A stretch of 64,000 nt of DNA from Vibrio sp. J1-1 (GCF_021728395.1 NZ_JAKKCM010000001.1:62001-126000), one strand, 5' to 3'. Positions 53,385 through 62,921 are shown, numbered from the stretch's first letter. The notes: generated by a model not told the origin, from the sequence alone. Made by a program: numbers and translations.

Positions 53385-55100
53385 ATGAGTTCGAATTCTA
53401 TCAAAATCGCAACCATCGCTTTAATGGTAGGTGGTGTCTTAGGCTTTGGTATCAGCCATTTAAATTCGGGGGCCACTCATGGGCTAAATGCGGCAGAAAG
53501 TAACGCTGCAAATAGTTCGAACGAGCCGCTCTACTGGGTCGCCCCGATGGATCCTAACTACAAGCGAGATAAACCGGGCAAATCACCAATGGGGATGGAT
53601 TTGATTCCCGTCTATGCTGAAGATCTCGCCGGGGCGCAAGATAAGCCCGGCACAGTCACCATTGACCCTTCAGTGGAAAACAATCTTGGGGTTAAAACCG
53701 CTCAAGTTACTTTAGAGAAGTTATCGCCGCGTATTGAAACCGTTGGTTACATTGCCTTCGATGAGAGTAAGTTATGGCAAACTAACGTTCGTGTTGCTGG
53801 TTGGGTTGAAAAGCTCTACATCAACGCCGTTGGTGAAAAAGTAAATAAAGGCGACGTTCTATTTACGCTCTACTCGCCTGAACTGGTTAAAGCGCAAGAA
53901 GAGTTGCTCAACGCGTACCGTACTGGGCGCAGTGGATTAGTCAAAGGTGCGACCGAACGTCTGGTCACACTTGGTGTAGATCACACACAAATCAAAGCCG
54001 TTACTCAGCGCGGCAAAGCTTCCCAAACTATCGCTATTAAAGCACCGGACGACGGCATCATCGCAAGCTTAAATGTGCGCGAAGGCGGTTACTTATCACC
54101 TGCTCAAGCCGTGATCAGCGCCGGACCACTGGAGAACGTTTGGGTAGATGCGGAAGTGTTTGAGCGTCAGGCTCACTGGATGAAAGCTGGCAGTAATGCA
54201 ACCATGACTTTAGATTCGATCCCAGGTAAAAATTGGCAAGGTACGATTGATTACGTATATCCGATTCTCGATCCAAAAACCCGAACCCTACGTGTGCGTC
54301 TCAAGTTTCCTAACCCTAATGGTGAACTGAAGCCGAATATGTTTGCCAACATTGCGCTACAGCCTGTCAGTGACGATGACGTGCTGACTATTCCTAAATC
54401 TTCCGTTATTCGCACTGGCGGTATGACCCGAGTTGTCCTTGCTGAAGGCAACGGAAAGTACCGCTCTACTCGGATCAAAGTCGGTCGCGAAGCCTATGAC
54501 AGAGCCGAGGTATTAGAAGGCCTCAGCCAAGGAGATCGTATTGTCACTTCCGCACACTTCATGTTGGACTCAGAATCAAGCCAAACGGCGGATCTTTCTC
54601 GTATTTCTGCACCGCAAGAGTCCGCTGCAGTAACGGCTTGGGCGAAAGGAGAAATTACCGATGTGATGAAAGGCCATCGCATGCTGACTATTAACCACCA
54701 ACCAGTCCCGGAATGGGAGTGGCCAGGCATGGTGATGAACTTTACCTTTGCCGACGGCGTAGAAATGGGTGACCTGAAAAAAGGTCAAAACATCGAATTT
54801 GAAATGCAAAAAACAGAGACTGGCCAGTACGAAATTATTGATTACAAAGCAGATGGCAGCATCGTCGCTACCGATGTATGGCTAACCGGTGACATCAGCA
54901 TGCTCATGGCAGACTTTGGTATGATCACGCTAAATCACATGCCTGTTGCAGAGTGGAACTGGGACGCGGGTGAAATGAACTTCACAGTGGGTGACGAAGT
55001 CAGTCTATCTGGCTTCAAGGAAGGCCAAAAAGTTCGGTTTCTAATCGAGAAACAAGGTACTGACTATGTATTAAAACAACTCGAAGCGATTGAGGGCTAG
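53385..55100 (+). CDS. cusB: CusB-like adaptor with heavy-metal domain and two CusF domains
   Basis: The 571-residue adaptor has an N-terminal helix, a heavy-metal-binding domain (YWVAPMDPNYKRDKPGKSPMGM), lipoyl/coiled-coil parts (VRVAGWVEKLYINAVGEKVNKGDVL, read in part), barrel VEVFERQAHWMK and two C-terminal CusF-like OB-fold domains (about 410-480 and 490-570). The first has the CusF ligand set H, W, M, M (NHQPVPEWEW ... MVMNF); the second keeps H, W and one M (NHMPVAEWNW ... GEMNF). CusF is normally a separate protein, so this is a natural fusion of the chaperone to the adaptor. Overlaps nothing; 2-bp gap on each side. Confidence 0.92.
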   Translation: MSSNSIKIATIALMVGGVLGFGISHLNSGATHGLNAAESNAANSSNEPLYWVAPMDPNYKRDKPGKSPMGMDLIPVYAEDLAGAQDKPGTVTIDPSVENNLGVKTAQVTLEKLSPRIETVGYIAFDESKLWQTNVRVAGWVEKLYINAVGEKVNKGDVLFTLYSPELVKAQEELLNAYRTGRSGLVKGATERLVTLGVDHTQIKAVTQRGKASQTIAIKAPDDGIIASLNVREGGYLSPAQAVISAGPLENVWVDAEVFERQAHWMKAGSNATMTLDSIPGKNWQGTIDYVYPILDPKTRTLRVRLKFPNPNGELKPNMFANIALQPVSDDDVLTIPKSSVIRTGGMTRVVLAEGNGKYRSTRIKVGREAYDRAEVLEGLSQGDRIVTSAHFMLDSESSQTADLSRISAPQESAAVTAWAKGEITDVMKGHRMLTINHQPVPEWEWPGMVMNFTFADGVEMGDLKKGQNIEFEMQKTETGQYEIIDYKADGSIVATDVWLTGDISMLMADFGMITLNHMPVAEWNWDAGEMNFTVGDEVSLSGFKEGQKVRFLIEKQGTDYVLKQLEAIEG

Positions 55101-55102
55101 CT

Positions 55103-58100
55103 ATGATTGGAGCAATAATCCGTTGGTCTATCAACAATCGCTTTATGGTGTTAATCGCCACCTTAGTGGTTGTTATATCGGGGCTTTACAGCGTAAAGAA
55201 TACACCTGTTGATGCTATCCCTGATCTTTCTGATGTTCAGGTAATCATTAAAACCAGCTACCCAGGGCAAGCACCGCAAGTGGTCGAGGATCAAGTCACT
55301 TATCCTCTTACTACCGCGATGTTAGCGGTTCCGGGCGCAGAAACCGTTCGTGGCTATTCGTTCTTCGGGGATTCGTATGTTTATATCATTTTCAATGATG
55401 ATACCGACATGTACTGGGCAAGATCTCGTGTTTTAGAATACTTAAGTCAGGTAGCTCCGAAGTTGCCGCCAAGTGCAAAGCCGACGCTAGGTCCGGACGC
55501 GACAGGTGTGGGCTGGGTTTACAGCTATGTGCTGCAAGACAAAACAGGGCAGCACGACCTTGCTGAACTTCGTAGTTTTCAGGATTGGTTTTTAAAATAT
55601 GAACTGCAAACGGTAGATGGCGTTTCTGAGGTCGCAACCGTTGGCGGGATGGTCAAACAATACCAAATCCAGATCGATCCAGCCAAACTGCGCGCCTACA
55701 ACCTCACGCTTCAGCAAATCAACATGGCTATCCAGAACGGCAACCAGGAGACGGGTGCTTCTGTTGTGGAAGTGGCAGAAGCGGAACACATGGTTCGCAC
55801 GACTGGCTACTTAACCAGCATCGAAGACATTGAATCTCTGCCGCTAAAAGTGACCGACAAAGGTACGCCTCTCTTACTGGGAGACATTGCAGATATCAAC
55901 CTCGGACCACAAATGCGTCGCGGTATCTCAGAGTTAAACGGTGAAGGGGAAGCCGTCGGCGGCATCATTGTGATGCGCTATGGTGAAAATGCGAGCGAAG
56001 TGATCAGCAAGGTCAAAGACAAGCTTGATGATTTGCAGCGAAGCCTGCCTGATGGCGTAGAAATCGTTGCAACTTACGATCGCTCAACTCTGATCAACGC
56101 AGCGGTAGACAACCTATGGAAGAAACTGGCCGAAGAGTTCATCGTGGTGGCGATCGTTTGTGCCTTGTTCTTGTTCCATATCCGTTCCTCATTAGTCATC
56201 GCGCTTAGCTTGCCAGTGGGTATTTTGGCCGCCTTTATCGTTATGCACTATCAAGGCATTAATGCCAACATCATGTCATTAGGTGGGATAGCCATTGCCA
56301 TCGGGGCGATGGTGGACGGCGCGATTGTAATGATAGAAAACGTCCACAAGCATATCGAACGGACACCACTTACTGACGAAAACCGCTGGCAGGTGATTGG
56401 TAAAGCAGCCGAAGAAGTGGGTGCTCCCCTATTCTTCTCGCTCCTCATCATCACATTGAGTTTTGTTCCGGTGTTCGCGCTGGAAGGGCAAGAAGGCAAA
56501 ATGTTCTCACCTCTCGCCTTTACCAAAACGTACGCGATGGCATCTGCAGCTGCGTTGGCTATCACGCTAGTGCCAGTATTAATGGGTTATTTTATTCGAG
56601 GTAAGATACTTCCTGAACACAAAAACCCGGTTAACCGCAGCTTGGTGGCGCTTTATCGTCCACTGCTGAACTTAAGTTTAAAGTACCCGAAAGCGATGAT
56701 CGTGCTGGCACTTGGACTAATGGCATCGGCTTACTACCCGACCAGCAAACTGGGCAGTGAATTCATCCCACCTTTGGACGAAGGCGATTTGATGTACATG
56801 CCGACCACCTATCCGGGTATATCTATCGGTAAAGCTCGTGAGTTGCTCCAACAAACCAATAAGTTGATCAAGACGGTCCCAGAAGTGAAAACGGTTTGGG
56901 GAAAAATTGGTCGTGCTGATACGGCAACCGACCCTGCCCCGCTGACGATGATCGAAACGGTTATTCAATTTAAACCACGTGATGAGTGGCGTGAAGGCGT
57001 TACAACTGAATCCTTGCGTAAAGAATTTGACGAACTGGTGCAATTCCCTGGGTTAACCAACGCTTGGGTTATGCCGATCAAGACTCGTATCGACATGCTG
57101 GCAACCGGTATTAAAACCCCTATCGGGATAAAAATCGCCGGTCCTGACCTGAAAGAGATCGAGAAAATTGGTGCGCAATTGGAGCCAATTCTTAACAACG
57201 TCTCTGGCACCTCATCGGTTTATGCCGAACGTGTAGCGGGCGGTCGCTACGTCACAATTGATATCAAACGTCGTGTCGCTGCGCGTTACGGACTTAATAT
57301 CAAAGATGTTCAACAGGTGGTTTCCACTGCAGTTGGCGGCATGAATGTCGGTGAAACGATTGAAGGTCTAGAACGCTACCCGATTAACGTTCGTTATCCT
57401 CAAGATTATCGTGATTCGGTGGTGAAGCTGCAGAACCTACCGCTAGTAACACCAAACGGTGCACGTATTGCACTCGCTGATGTGGCAGATATCCGATACG
57501 AAGATGGTCCACCGATGATCAAAACAGAAAACGCGCGTCCGAATGGTTGGGTTTTTGTTGATATCGACGGGCGAGATCTCGGTTCTTACGTGGTTGAAGC
57601 ACAGCAAGCTGTGGCGGATCAGCTGGTTCTGCCTACGGGCTATTCTATCGCTTGGTCGGGTCAATATGAGTATATGGAACGAGCGAAAGACCGACTCAGT
57701 GTGGTCGTGCCGATTACTTTGGTGATCATCATGATGCTGCTCTACTTCAGTTTCCGTCGCATCGGAGAAGTCTTGATCATTATGCTAACGCTGCCATTGG
57801 CTATGGTAGGTGGCTTGTGGTTAATGTATAGCCTCAGTTACAACTTCTCCATTGCGGTAGGAGTTGGCTTTATTGCCCTCGCAGGTGTAGCGGTAGAGAT
57901 AGGCGTTATCATGCTGGTTTATCTCAACCAAGCATGGCACTACAAAAAATTGGATGCGGAAGAAAAGCGTCAATCGCTACACCAAAGCGACCTGACTAGC
58001 GCAATACGTGAAGGTGCAGGCCTGCGCGTACGTCCGGTGATGATGACCGTGCTCACCGTCATCATTGGTCTGATTCCAATCATGTATGGCGACGGAACGG

Positions 58101-58243
58101 GCTCACAGGTAATGCAACGTATTGCCGCACCAATGATCGGTGGTATGGCATCTGCCTTACTGCTAACACTACTGGTATTGCCAGCTATCTTTATGCTCTG
58201 GAAACAGCGCGAAGTAAAACCTAACAAAAACACAGATAAATAA
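55103..58243 (+). CDS. cusA: CusA-like heavy-metal RND pump
   Basis: This 1046-residue pump is the inner-membrane motor of a Cu(I)/Ag(I)-type efflux system. It has the RND start (NNRFMVLIATLVVVISGLY), the helix-4 region with GGIAIAIGAMVDGAIVMIEN, and a second membrane half (VVPITLVIIMMLLYFSFRR). D in IAIGAMVDGAIVM is the proton relay. HME-RND marks include TSYPGQAPQVVEDQVTYPL and MPTTYPGISIGKARELL. The length is normal. It sits after CusB with a 2-bp gap and drives efflux across both membranes with CusC. The metal is inferred from the context with CusF domains and a cupredoxin. Confidence 0.93.
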   Translation: MIGAIIRWSINNRFMVLIATLVVVISGLYSVKNTPVDAIPDLSDVQVIIKTSYPGQAPQVVEDQVTYPLTTAMLAVPGAETVRGYSFFGDSYVYIIFNDDTDMYWARSRVLEYLSQVAPKLPPSAKPTLGPDATGVGWVYSYVLQDKTGQHDLAELRSFQDWFLKYELQTVDGVSEVATVGGMVKQYQIQIDPAKLRAYNLTLQQINMAIQNGNQETGASVVEVAEAEHMVRTTGYLTSIEDIESLPLKVTDKGTPLLLGDIADINLGPQMRRGISELNGEGEAVGGIIVMRYGENASEVISKVKDKLDDLQRSLPDGVEIVATYDRSTLINAAVDNLWKKLAEEFIVVAIVCALFLFHIRSSLVIALSLPVGILAAFIVMHYQGINANIMSLGGIAIAIGAMVDGAIVMIENVHKHIERTPLTDENRWQVIGKAAEEVGAPLFFSLLIITLSFVPVFALEGQEGKMFSPLAFTKTYAMASAAALAITLVPVLMGYFIRGKILPEHKNPVNRSLVALYRPLLNLSLKYPKAMIVLALGLMASAYYPTSKLGSEFIPPLDEGDLMYMPTTYPGISIGKARELLQQTNKLIKTVPEVKTVWGKIGRADTATDPAPLTMIETVIQFKPRDEWREGVTTESLRKEFDELVQFPGLTNAWVMPIKTRIDMLATGIKTPIGIKIAGPDLKEIEKIGAQLEPILNNVSGTSSVYAERVAGGRYVTIDIKRRVAARYGLNIKDVQQVVSTAVGGMNVGETIEGLERYPINVRYPQDYRDSVVKLQNLPLVTPNGARIALADVADIRYEDGPPMIKTENARPNGWVFVDIDGRDLGSYVVEAQQAVADQLVLPTGYSIAWSGQYEYMERAKDRLSVVVPITLVIIMMLLYFSFRRIGEVLIIMLTLPLAMVGGLWLMYSLSYNFSIAVGVGFIALAGVAVEIGVIMLVYLNQAWHYKKLDAEEKRQSLHQSDLTSAIREGAGLRVRPVMMTVLTVIIGLIPIMYGDGTGSQVMQRIAAPMIGGMASALLLTLLVLPAIFMLWKQREVKPNKNTDK

Positions 58244-58307
58244 ACATAAAGCGCTTTGGTCACAACGACTATGGCGCACTACCTTCTTGTTGATAAGGAA
58301 AATAAAC

Positions 58308-58874
58308 ATGAAAAAGACACTGATCACTCTTGCTCTAACCTTGGCCTCTGGCAGCGTATTTGCTCAGATGGATAGTTCAACCATGAACCATGACGACATG
58401 GGCCATGACTCTATGCCTATGAAACATATGCAGAATGACAGTATGCCAATGGACCATTCCAAAATGGATCACTCTAATATGAACGGCATGGCAGCAACGT
58501 CTGCCGTAGGCATGCCTGCAAATGGCTCGAAACCCAACAAAGTCGTGCACGTTGTTTTAAGTGACGACATGAAAATCACCTTCAAAAAAGAGGTGAATAT
58601 CGAACCCAATGATGTCGTCCAATTTGTGGTGATGAATACGGGCAAAATGAATCATGAGTTCACTATAGGCTCAGCCGAAGAGCAGCTAAAACACCGTGAA
58701 ATGATGAAGAACATGTCTGGCAATCACATGCACGACTCAGGTAACTCAGTCACTGTAGAGCCAGGTAAAGCAAAGCAAATGCTTTGGCATTTCCACGGTG
58801 ACAACAATGTTGAGTTCGCATGTAACATGCCAGGTCACGCAGAAGTTGGCATGGTAAAGAAAGTGAACCTATAA
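58308..58874 (+). CDS. Cupredoxin with Met/His-rich N-terminal region
   Basis: This 188-residue periplasmic protein has a signal peptide (TLITLALTLASGSVFA), a Met/His-rich tail (MNHDDMGHDSMPMKHMQN and MDHSKMDHSNM) that can bind Cu(I), and a plastocyanin-type domain from about residue 75. The type-1 copper ligands are visible: H in MNHEFTIGS, C in FACNMPGH, H in the same, and M in GHAEVGM. It resembles CopI-type copper-tolerance proteins. AAGGAAAA precedes the ATG at 58308; a longer frame to 58287 is not needed. A terminator follows. It closes the copper locus. Confidence 0.9.
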   Translation: MKKTLITLALTLASGSVFAQMDSSTMNHDDMGHDSMPMKHMQNDSMPMDHSKMDHSNMNGMAATSAVGMPANGSKPNKVVHVVLSDDMKITFKKEVNIEPNDVVQFVVMNTGKMNHEFTIGSAEEQLKHREMMKNMSGNHMHDSGNSVTVEPGKAKQMLWHFHGDNNVEFACNMPGHAEVGMVKKVNL

Positions 58875-58885
58875 CTTGTATTACA

Positions 58886-58920
58886 TGTAAAAGGAGCAGA
58901 TTCTCGCTCCTTTTACATTT
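58886..58920. terminator. Bidirectional terminator
   Basis: A 12-bp stem TGTAAAAGGAGC/GCTCCTTTTACA lies between the convergent cupredoxin and ferric-reductase-like genes. Confidence 0.93.
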
Positions 58921-58933
58921 TGGGTTAAGATGC

Positions 58934-60274
58934 TCACCTCATCACAAACAGCTCTTCATGGTAGTGATGTTCGGTGTCAAATCGATACTCAATCAATTGT
59001 TGTTTCAACGCATTAGAAAACACTTCGGGCCCACAGAAATAGAGTTCATAACCAGCTAAATTCCCACACTGCTTAACGATACGTTGTGCGTTAAGTCTTG
59101 GCGAAACTTGAGTGTCAATAACACTTAATTCAACATTCGCGTGCTGGGCATAGCGCCACAAATCATCGACTAAATGACTATCCAATCCGCGTGTACAATA
59201 GAAAAGATGCACTGGCTGATGGGATTTACGTTGTTTTAATGAAGCGAGTATCGCAACGAAAACTGCAATACCAACACCACCCGCAACCCAGACTTGAGGT
59301 TTGGTGACGTCAAACTCTAAACGACCATAAGGTCCTTCAAGCGTGACTTCATCACCAACTTTTACTCTTTCACATAAACCTGTCGTAAAGTCGCCTAGCT
59401 CTTTGATCAAGAAGCGCAACTCAGGTTCACTGTTGGCGGAGGCGATAGTAAACGGATGCGGGTCTTCATCACCAAATCGCACATATGCGAATTGTCCTGC
59501 TTTATGCCCTTGCCAAGAGTCCGTTGGGGTAAGTACTAATTCCATCACACGAGCCTGTGGAAAAAAGCGCGTCAATTTCACTTTCATATTGTGACGGTTA
59601 GTTCGACCAACCAAACCCGATAAGCTATAAATAGCGGCAGCGCTGCCAATAAAGGCAAATGCGATAGAAACATAGAAAATCGGCTCCCCCCAATAGGCTC
59701 GCTTGATCAACAAGACAGAATGAACAGCAATCATCAAATAGACAGCTGCCATCATGCGATGCGAGACTTTGAAAGGCTTGTATTTCACGACAGTCCAGAG
59801 GGACATACCAAATAGCACAACTAATAAATAGAAGCCCCACTCGCCAAGGCTAAGACCAACATCACGCAGGTCAACAATCCAGGTTTCCAACGTGGTTAAG
59901 TTATACCCACTAGGCCCTTCCCCAGAATGTTTAAGCGGTTTTTCCAGTACTTCGAATTCGACCAACCAATTTGGTACTTGATAAAGAAGCCAATGTACAA
60001 TGCCTAAACTCACACCCGAAATACCCAACCATTTATGAACCCGGTAGGCTTTATCCATACCTTTAACCCATTTCTCGATAACGGGTAAGCGCAGCGCTAA
60101 CACCATCGCAATAGACATTAAAGCGAGCGCTACAACGCCAGAATATTGAATCAGCGCTGAGCGCCAATAGAAAAATTGAGTCGATGACAGCAGTTGTGGT
60201 TCACTCATAAACCACAGAACAGATACGACTGCAAACATCAGATATATAGAATTCCGTACTGTTTTCATCTTCAC
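58934..60274 (-). CDS. Ferric-reductase-like transmembrane flavoprotein
   Basis: The 446-residue protein has six helices carrying a ferric-reductase/heme-b domain (about 1-215, with histidines in VHKWLGISGVSLGIVHWLLY and VSHRMMAAVYLMIAVHS), a FAD domain (HPFTIASANSEPELRFLIKELGDFT in part) and an NAD(P)-binding domain (VAGGVGIAVFVAILASLKQR in part). It moves electrons from NAD(P)H across the membrane to an acceptor outside, such as Fe(III) or Cu(II). It faces the copper locus, so Cu(II) reduction is a reasonable but unproved guess. Confidence 0.88.
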   Translation of the reverse strand: MKMKTVRNSIYLMFAVVSVLWFMSEPQLLSSTQFFYWRSALIQYSGVVALALMSIAMVLALRLPVIEKWVKGMDKAYRVHKWLGISGVSLGIVHWLLYQVPNWLVEFEVLEKPLKHSGEGPSGYNLTTLETWIVDLRDVGLSLGEWGFYLLVVLFGMSLWTVVKYKPFKVSHRMMAAVYLMIAVHSVLLIKRAYWGEPIFYVSIAFAFIGSAAAIYSLSGLVGRTNRHNMKVKLTRFFPQARVMELVLTPTDSWQGHKAGQFAYVRFGDEDPHPFTIASANSEPELRFLIKELGDFTTGLCERVKVGDEVTLEGPYGRLEFDVTKPQVWVAGGVGIAVFVAILASLKQRKSHQPVHLFYCTRGLDSHLVDDLWRYAQHANVELSVIDTQVSPRLNAQRIVKQCGNLAGYELYFCGPEVFSNALKQQLIEYRFDTEHHYHEELFVMR

Positions 60275-60479
60275 TACTCCACCACTGACGACAATTCTAG
60301 TTTAGCGCTACTTACGTAAAGCAACGTCAATAATGGTAAAGCTTAGTAAAACGCTTTATTTGAGCAGAATTCTACAGAAAACCGACAGGAATTTAACAGT
60401 CTCTAGCGCACTCCATCGCTATAGTCGAGGTTGATTTCGCCTCAATGCGAACCAGAAAAATAAATAAAGATAATCACTC

Positions 60480-61331
60480 ATGAAAAAGTTACTTTTTTTG
60501 CTTGTGCTAATGGTCGGCTCACCTTTAAGTCACGCTTCTAAACTACATGAAGACGTTTCGCTTCTAGAGCAACAGATCTCTGGACGCATTGGGATCGCCG
60601 TCTGGGATACTCACACCGATAAACATTGGGCTTATCGAGGCGACGAAAGGTTTCCTCTAGTAGGAACCTTTAAGACCCTGGCGTGTGCAACCATGTTAAA
60701 AGAGATGGATACTGGTATTCTCAAAAAAAATGCGACCGCTACTGTAGAAGAACGCAATATGGTGGTGTGGTCCCCAATAATGAACAAACTGGCTGGGCAA
60801 AATGTCCGTATAGAACATGCCTGCGAAGCCGCCATGTTGATGAACGATAACACGGCAACGAATTTGGTATTGAACGAAATAGGTGGGCCTAAATCGGTCA
60901 CACTTTTCCTACGTACCATCGGAGACAAAGCCACCAGGCTCGACAGAGCTGAGCCTAGTGTCAACGAAGCCATGCCAAGTGATAAGCATGACACGACCAC
61001 ACCTAACGCTATGGTAAACACTCTCAAAACACTAATCGATGGCGATGCACTCTCTTATGAATCTCGAATTCAATTAAAGATTTGGATGCAAGACAGTAAA
61101 GTGTCCGATCCTCTCATGCGATCAGTTTTACCATCGGGTTGGTCTATTGCAGATCGCTCGGGAACAGGTGGCAACGGCTCACTTGGCTTTAACGCCATCA
61201 TCTGGAAAGAAAACCATAAGCCGGTTTACATCAGTATCTACTTGGCAGAAACCGAACTGTCGCTACAAGCAAGGGAACAACTCGTCGCTCAAATTAGCCA
61301 GCTTATTTTGTATAAGTACCGAAACATTTAA
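60480..61331 (+). CDS. CARB-like class A beta-lactamase homologue lacking catalytic Ser70
   Basis: The 283-residue protein is a close relative of the CARB carbenicillinases of vibrios. It has a signal peptide (MKKLLFLLVLMVGSPLSHA), the cysteine pair (C69, C115), Lys73 (K65 in FPLVGTFKTLACA), Glu166 (E158 in RLDRAEPS), and the RSG site (DRSGTGG). But the STFK serine is glycine (GTFK, G62, codon GGA at 60663), and the SDN motif is NDN (S130 to N, AAC). Without the nucleophile and with S130 lost it should not hydrolyse penicillins. It has a normal frame and length and its own promoter and terminator. It could be a decayed enzyme or a binding protein. Confidence 0.9.
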   Translation: MKKLLFLLVLMVGSPLSHASKLHEDVSLLEQQISGRIGIAVWDTHTDKHWAYRGDERFPLVGTFKTLACATMLKEMDTGILKKNATATVEERNMVVWSPIMNKLAGQNVRIEHACEAAMLMNDNTATNLVLNEIGGPKSVTLFLRTIGDKATRLDRAEPSVNEAMPSDKHDTTTPNAMVNTLKTLIDGDALSYESRIQLKIWMQDSKVSDPLMRSVLPSGWSIADRSGTGGNGSLGFNAIIWKENHKPVYISIYLAETELSLQAREQLVAQISQLILYKYRNI

Positions 61332-61344
61332 CAATAAAAGTACT

Positions 61345-61381
61345 GTGCCCTTGCCTCTCATCTTCAGTAAGGGCACTTTTT
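61345..61381 (+). terminator. Terminator of the CARB-like gene
   Basis: An 8-bp stem GTGCCCTT/AAGGGCAC with a 16-base loop is followed by five T residues. Confidence 0.87.
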
Positions 61382-61631
61382 ACGCCAAACTATCCAATAT
61401 TTCTCATATCTTCACTTTCTTAATATTTATAGCCACTAAGTTCCTACTGTAGACATCTTTTGGGTTATTAATTCCCATAACCGGACAATGTGATATAGTT
61501 CTCATTTTTCGTTAACCTTAGGGTTAAATGGCGACAAGTTAATCGCATTTTATTCAACATAAATATTTTCCTTGAAAATATTTATGCGTTATTTATTGTT
61601 TATATTAAGGGAATGCCCGAGGAGATGGCTA

Positions 61632-62690
61632 TTGAGACTTGAAAGAACCTTTGCCCCTAGTGACCTATCAACGCAAAACATGGAAAACCCGATATGTTTG
61701 CCGATCGGTTTTGTTCACTTTTTGGCTCAGTCACAAACCTTACAACAGGTACTTGATACCGTCGCAGAGTGGATTAACCGAATATTCGAATCTGATCGCG
61801 CAAGTATTACTTTGTATGAGAATCGTGACTTCTTGAAGGTCTATTCTTTTTCTGGAAACAAAGCGATCCCGACAGATTTTCTCGTACCAATTCAGCAATC
61901 TTTAGTCGGTCGAGTTTTTGATACTCAACAGCTGATCATTTGTGACGACTTGAGTCAATCCGATGAGCTCGATTGTGTGATGCTATCTTCAAACGGGATG
62001 GGAACGTGTATGGATGCCCCCTTGATGCACGGTAAGACCTGTCTAGGTACGTTGAATGTTGCCCACAATCAAACCAACTTTTACACTCAGGAACAAGCCT
62101 CGCAGCTACAATGTATCGCGAACTGGATTGCATTGAATATCGCTTTACATGTTCAGATCATGAAAATGGAGCATCTTGCGAAAACGGATGACCTAACAGG
62201 TATACCAAACCGCAGAGAGTTCATGCGTGAGATTGAGAGCCGCCTTTCAGACTATCGCACTCAGGGAATAAAGTTCCACGTCGCCATTCTGGATTTAGAT
62301 CACTTTAAGAAATTAAATGACATGTATGGGCACGATGCTGGCGATAAATCACTGATTCACGTAGTTAATACTATAAAAGATCATCTACGTGACTACGATC
62401 TACTTGCACGAGTTGGAGGCGAAGAGTTTGCGATTGTGCTAAGACGGCGATCATCTCAAGAAGCCCTTGAGACATTAGAGGCCATCCGAAACGCACTAGA
62501 AAACACGGTAATGAAACACGCAGGCCTTGAAATGCCGATTACCGCCAGTATTGGTGTCACGCAAGTATGCAGTGTAGATAATTCGTTTGAGCCACTGATT
62601 AAGCGAGCAGACTTAGCGTTATATAAAGCAAAAGAAACGGGTAGAAACCGCGTTGAAGTCAACCATGAAGCTCAGAATAAAAAAAGGTAG
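61632..62690 (+). CDS. GAF-GGDEF diguanylate cyclase
   Basis: The protein of about 352 residues has a GAF-like sensor domain (about 15-165: SFSGNKAIPTDFLVPIQQSLVGRV, DAPLMHGKTCLGTLNVAH in part) and a GGDEF domain with the active signature RVGGEEFAIVL and a complete inhibitory site (RDYD five residues before). It makes c-di-GMP and is subject to product inhibition. The start is unclear: TTG 61632 has GAGGAG seven bases upstream; other in-frame starts at 61584 (ATG) and 61680 (ATG) lack ribosome sites. The stop codon lies within the terminator. Confidence 0.88.
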   Translation: MRLERTFAPSDLSTQNMENPICLPIGFVHFLAQSQTLQQVLDTVAEWINRIFESDRASITLYENRDFLKVYSFSGNKAIPTDFLVPIQQSLVGRVFDTQQLIICDDLSQSDELDCVMLSSNGMGTCMDAPLMHGKTCLGTLNVAHNQTNFYTQEQASQLQCIANWIALNIALHVQIMKMEHLAKTDDLTGIPNRREFMREIESRLSDYRTQGIKFHVAILDLDHFKKLNDMYGHDAGDKSLIHVVNTIKDHLRDYDLLARVGGEEFAIVLRRRSSQEALETLEAIRNALENTVMKHAGLEMPITASIGVTQVCSVDNSFEPLIKRADLALYKAKETGRNRVEVNHEAQNKKR

Positions 62691-62710
62691 CGACCTAAGC
62701 GCTACCTTTA
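62678..62710. terminator. Bidirectional terminator overlapping the cyclase stop codon
   Basis: A 7-bp stem GGTAGCG/CGCTACC with A-run before and T residues after covers the cyclase stop codon (62688-62690). It is shared with the convergent 50-codon gene. Confidence 0.8.
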
Positions 62711-62768
62711 TCCCTACGCCCACTGTCACCAGAATTTACTCAGATACCAGCAGGGTAAGCAGATTAAA

Positions 62769-62921
62769 TTATGCTTTCTGAAGATCTTTAGTTGGGTAAG
62801 TCAAAGCAGCGTCACTCGCTTTTACGTGAGTGTAGGAACCACCGCCGCTTACGCCTGTAACGACCATTTTACCTAGATCAATACCTTTAGTTGCTACTAC
62901 TTCGTCACCGATTGAAAACAT
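62769..62921 (-). CDS. Small protein, 50 residues, SH3/KOW-like (DUF2158-like)
   Basis: The frame has a ribosome site (AAAGGTG, 6 bases before ATG) and encodes MFSIGDEVVATKGIDLGKM followed by VVTGVSGGGSYTHVKAS. It resembles the YodC/DUF2158 small beta-barrel proteins (FxvGDxV..KxGxxxMxVxG), which are of unknown function. No signal or membrane segment. It ends shortly before the bidirectional terminator. Expression signals are good; the family resemblance is weak. Confidence 0.75.
   Translation of the reverse strand: MFSIGDEVVATKGIDLGKMVVTGVSGGGSYTHVKASDAALTYPTKDLQKA

Noticed and set aside
60275..61571. Beta-lactamase as an imported resistance gene on an integron or transposon
   Set aside because: No attC site, integrase, transposase or terminal repeats flank it; it has its own terminator and neighbours of chromosomal type, and the protein lacks the catalytic serine.
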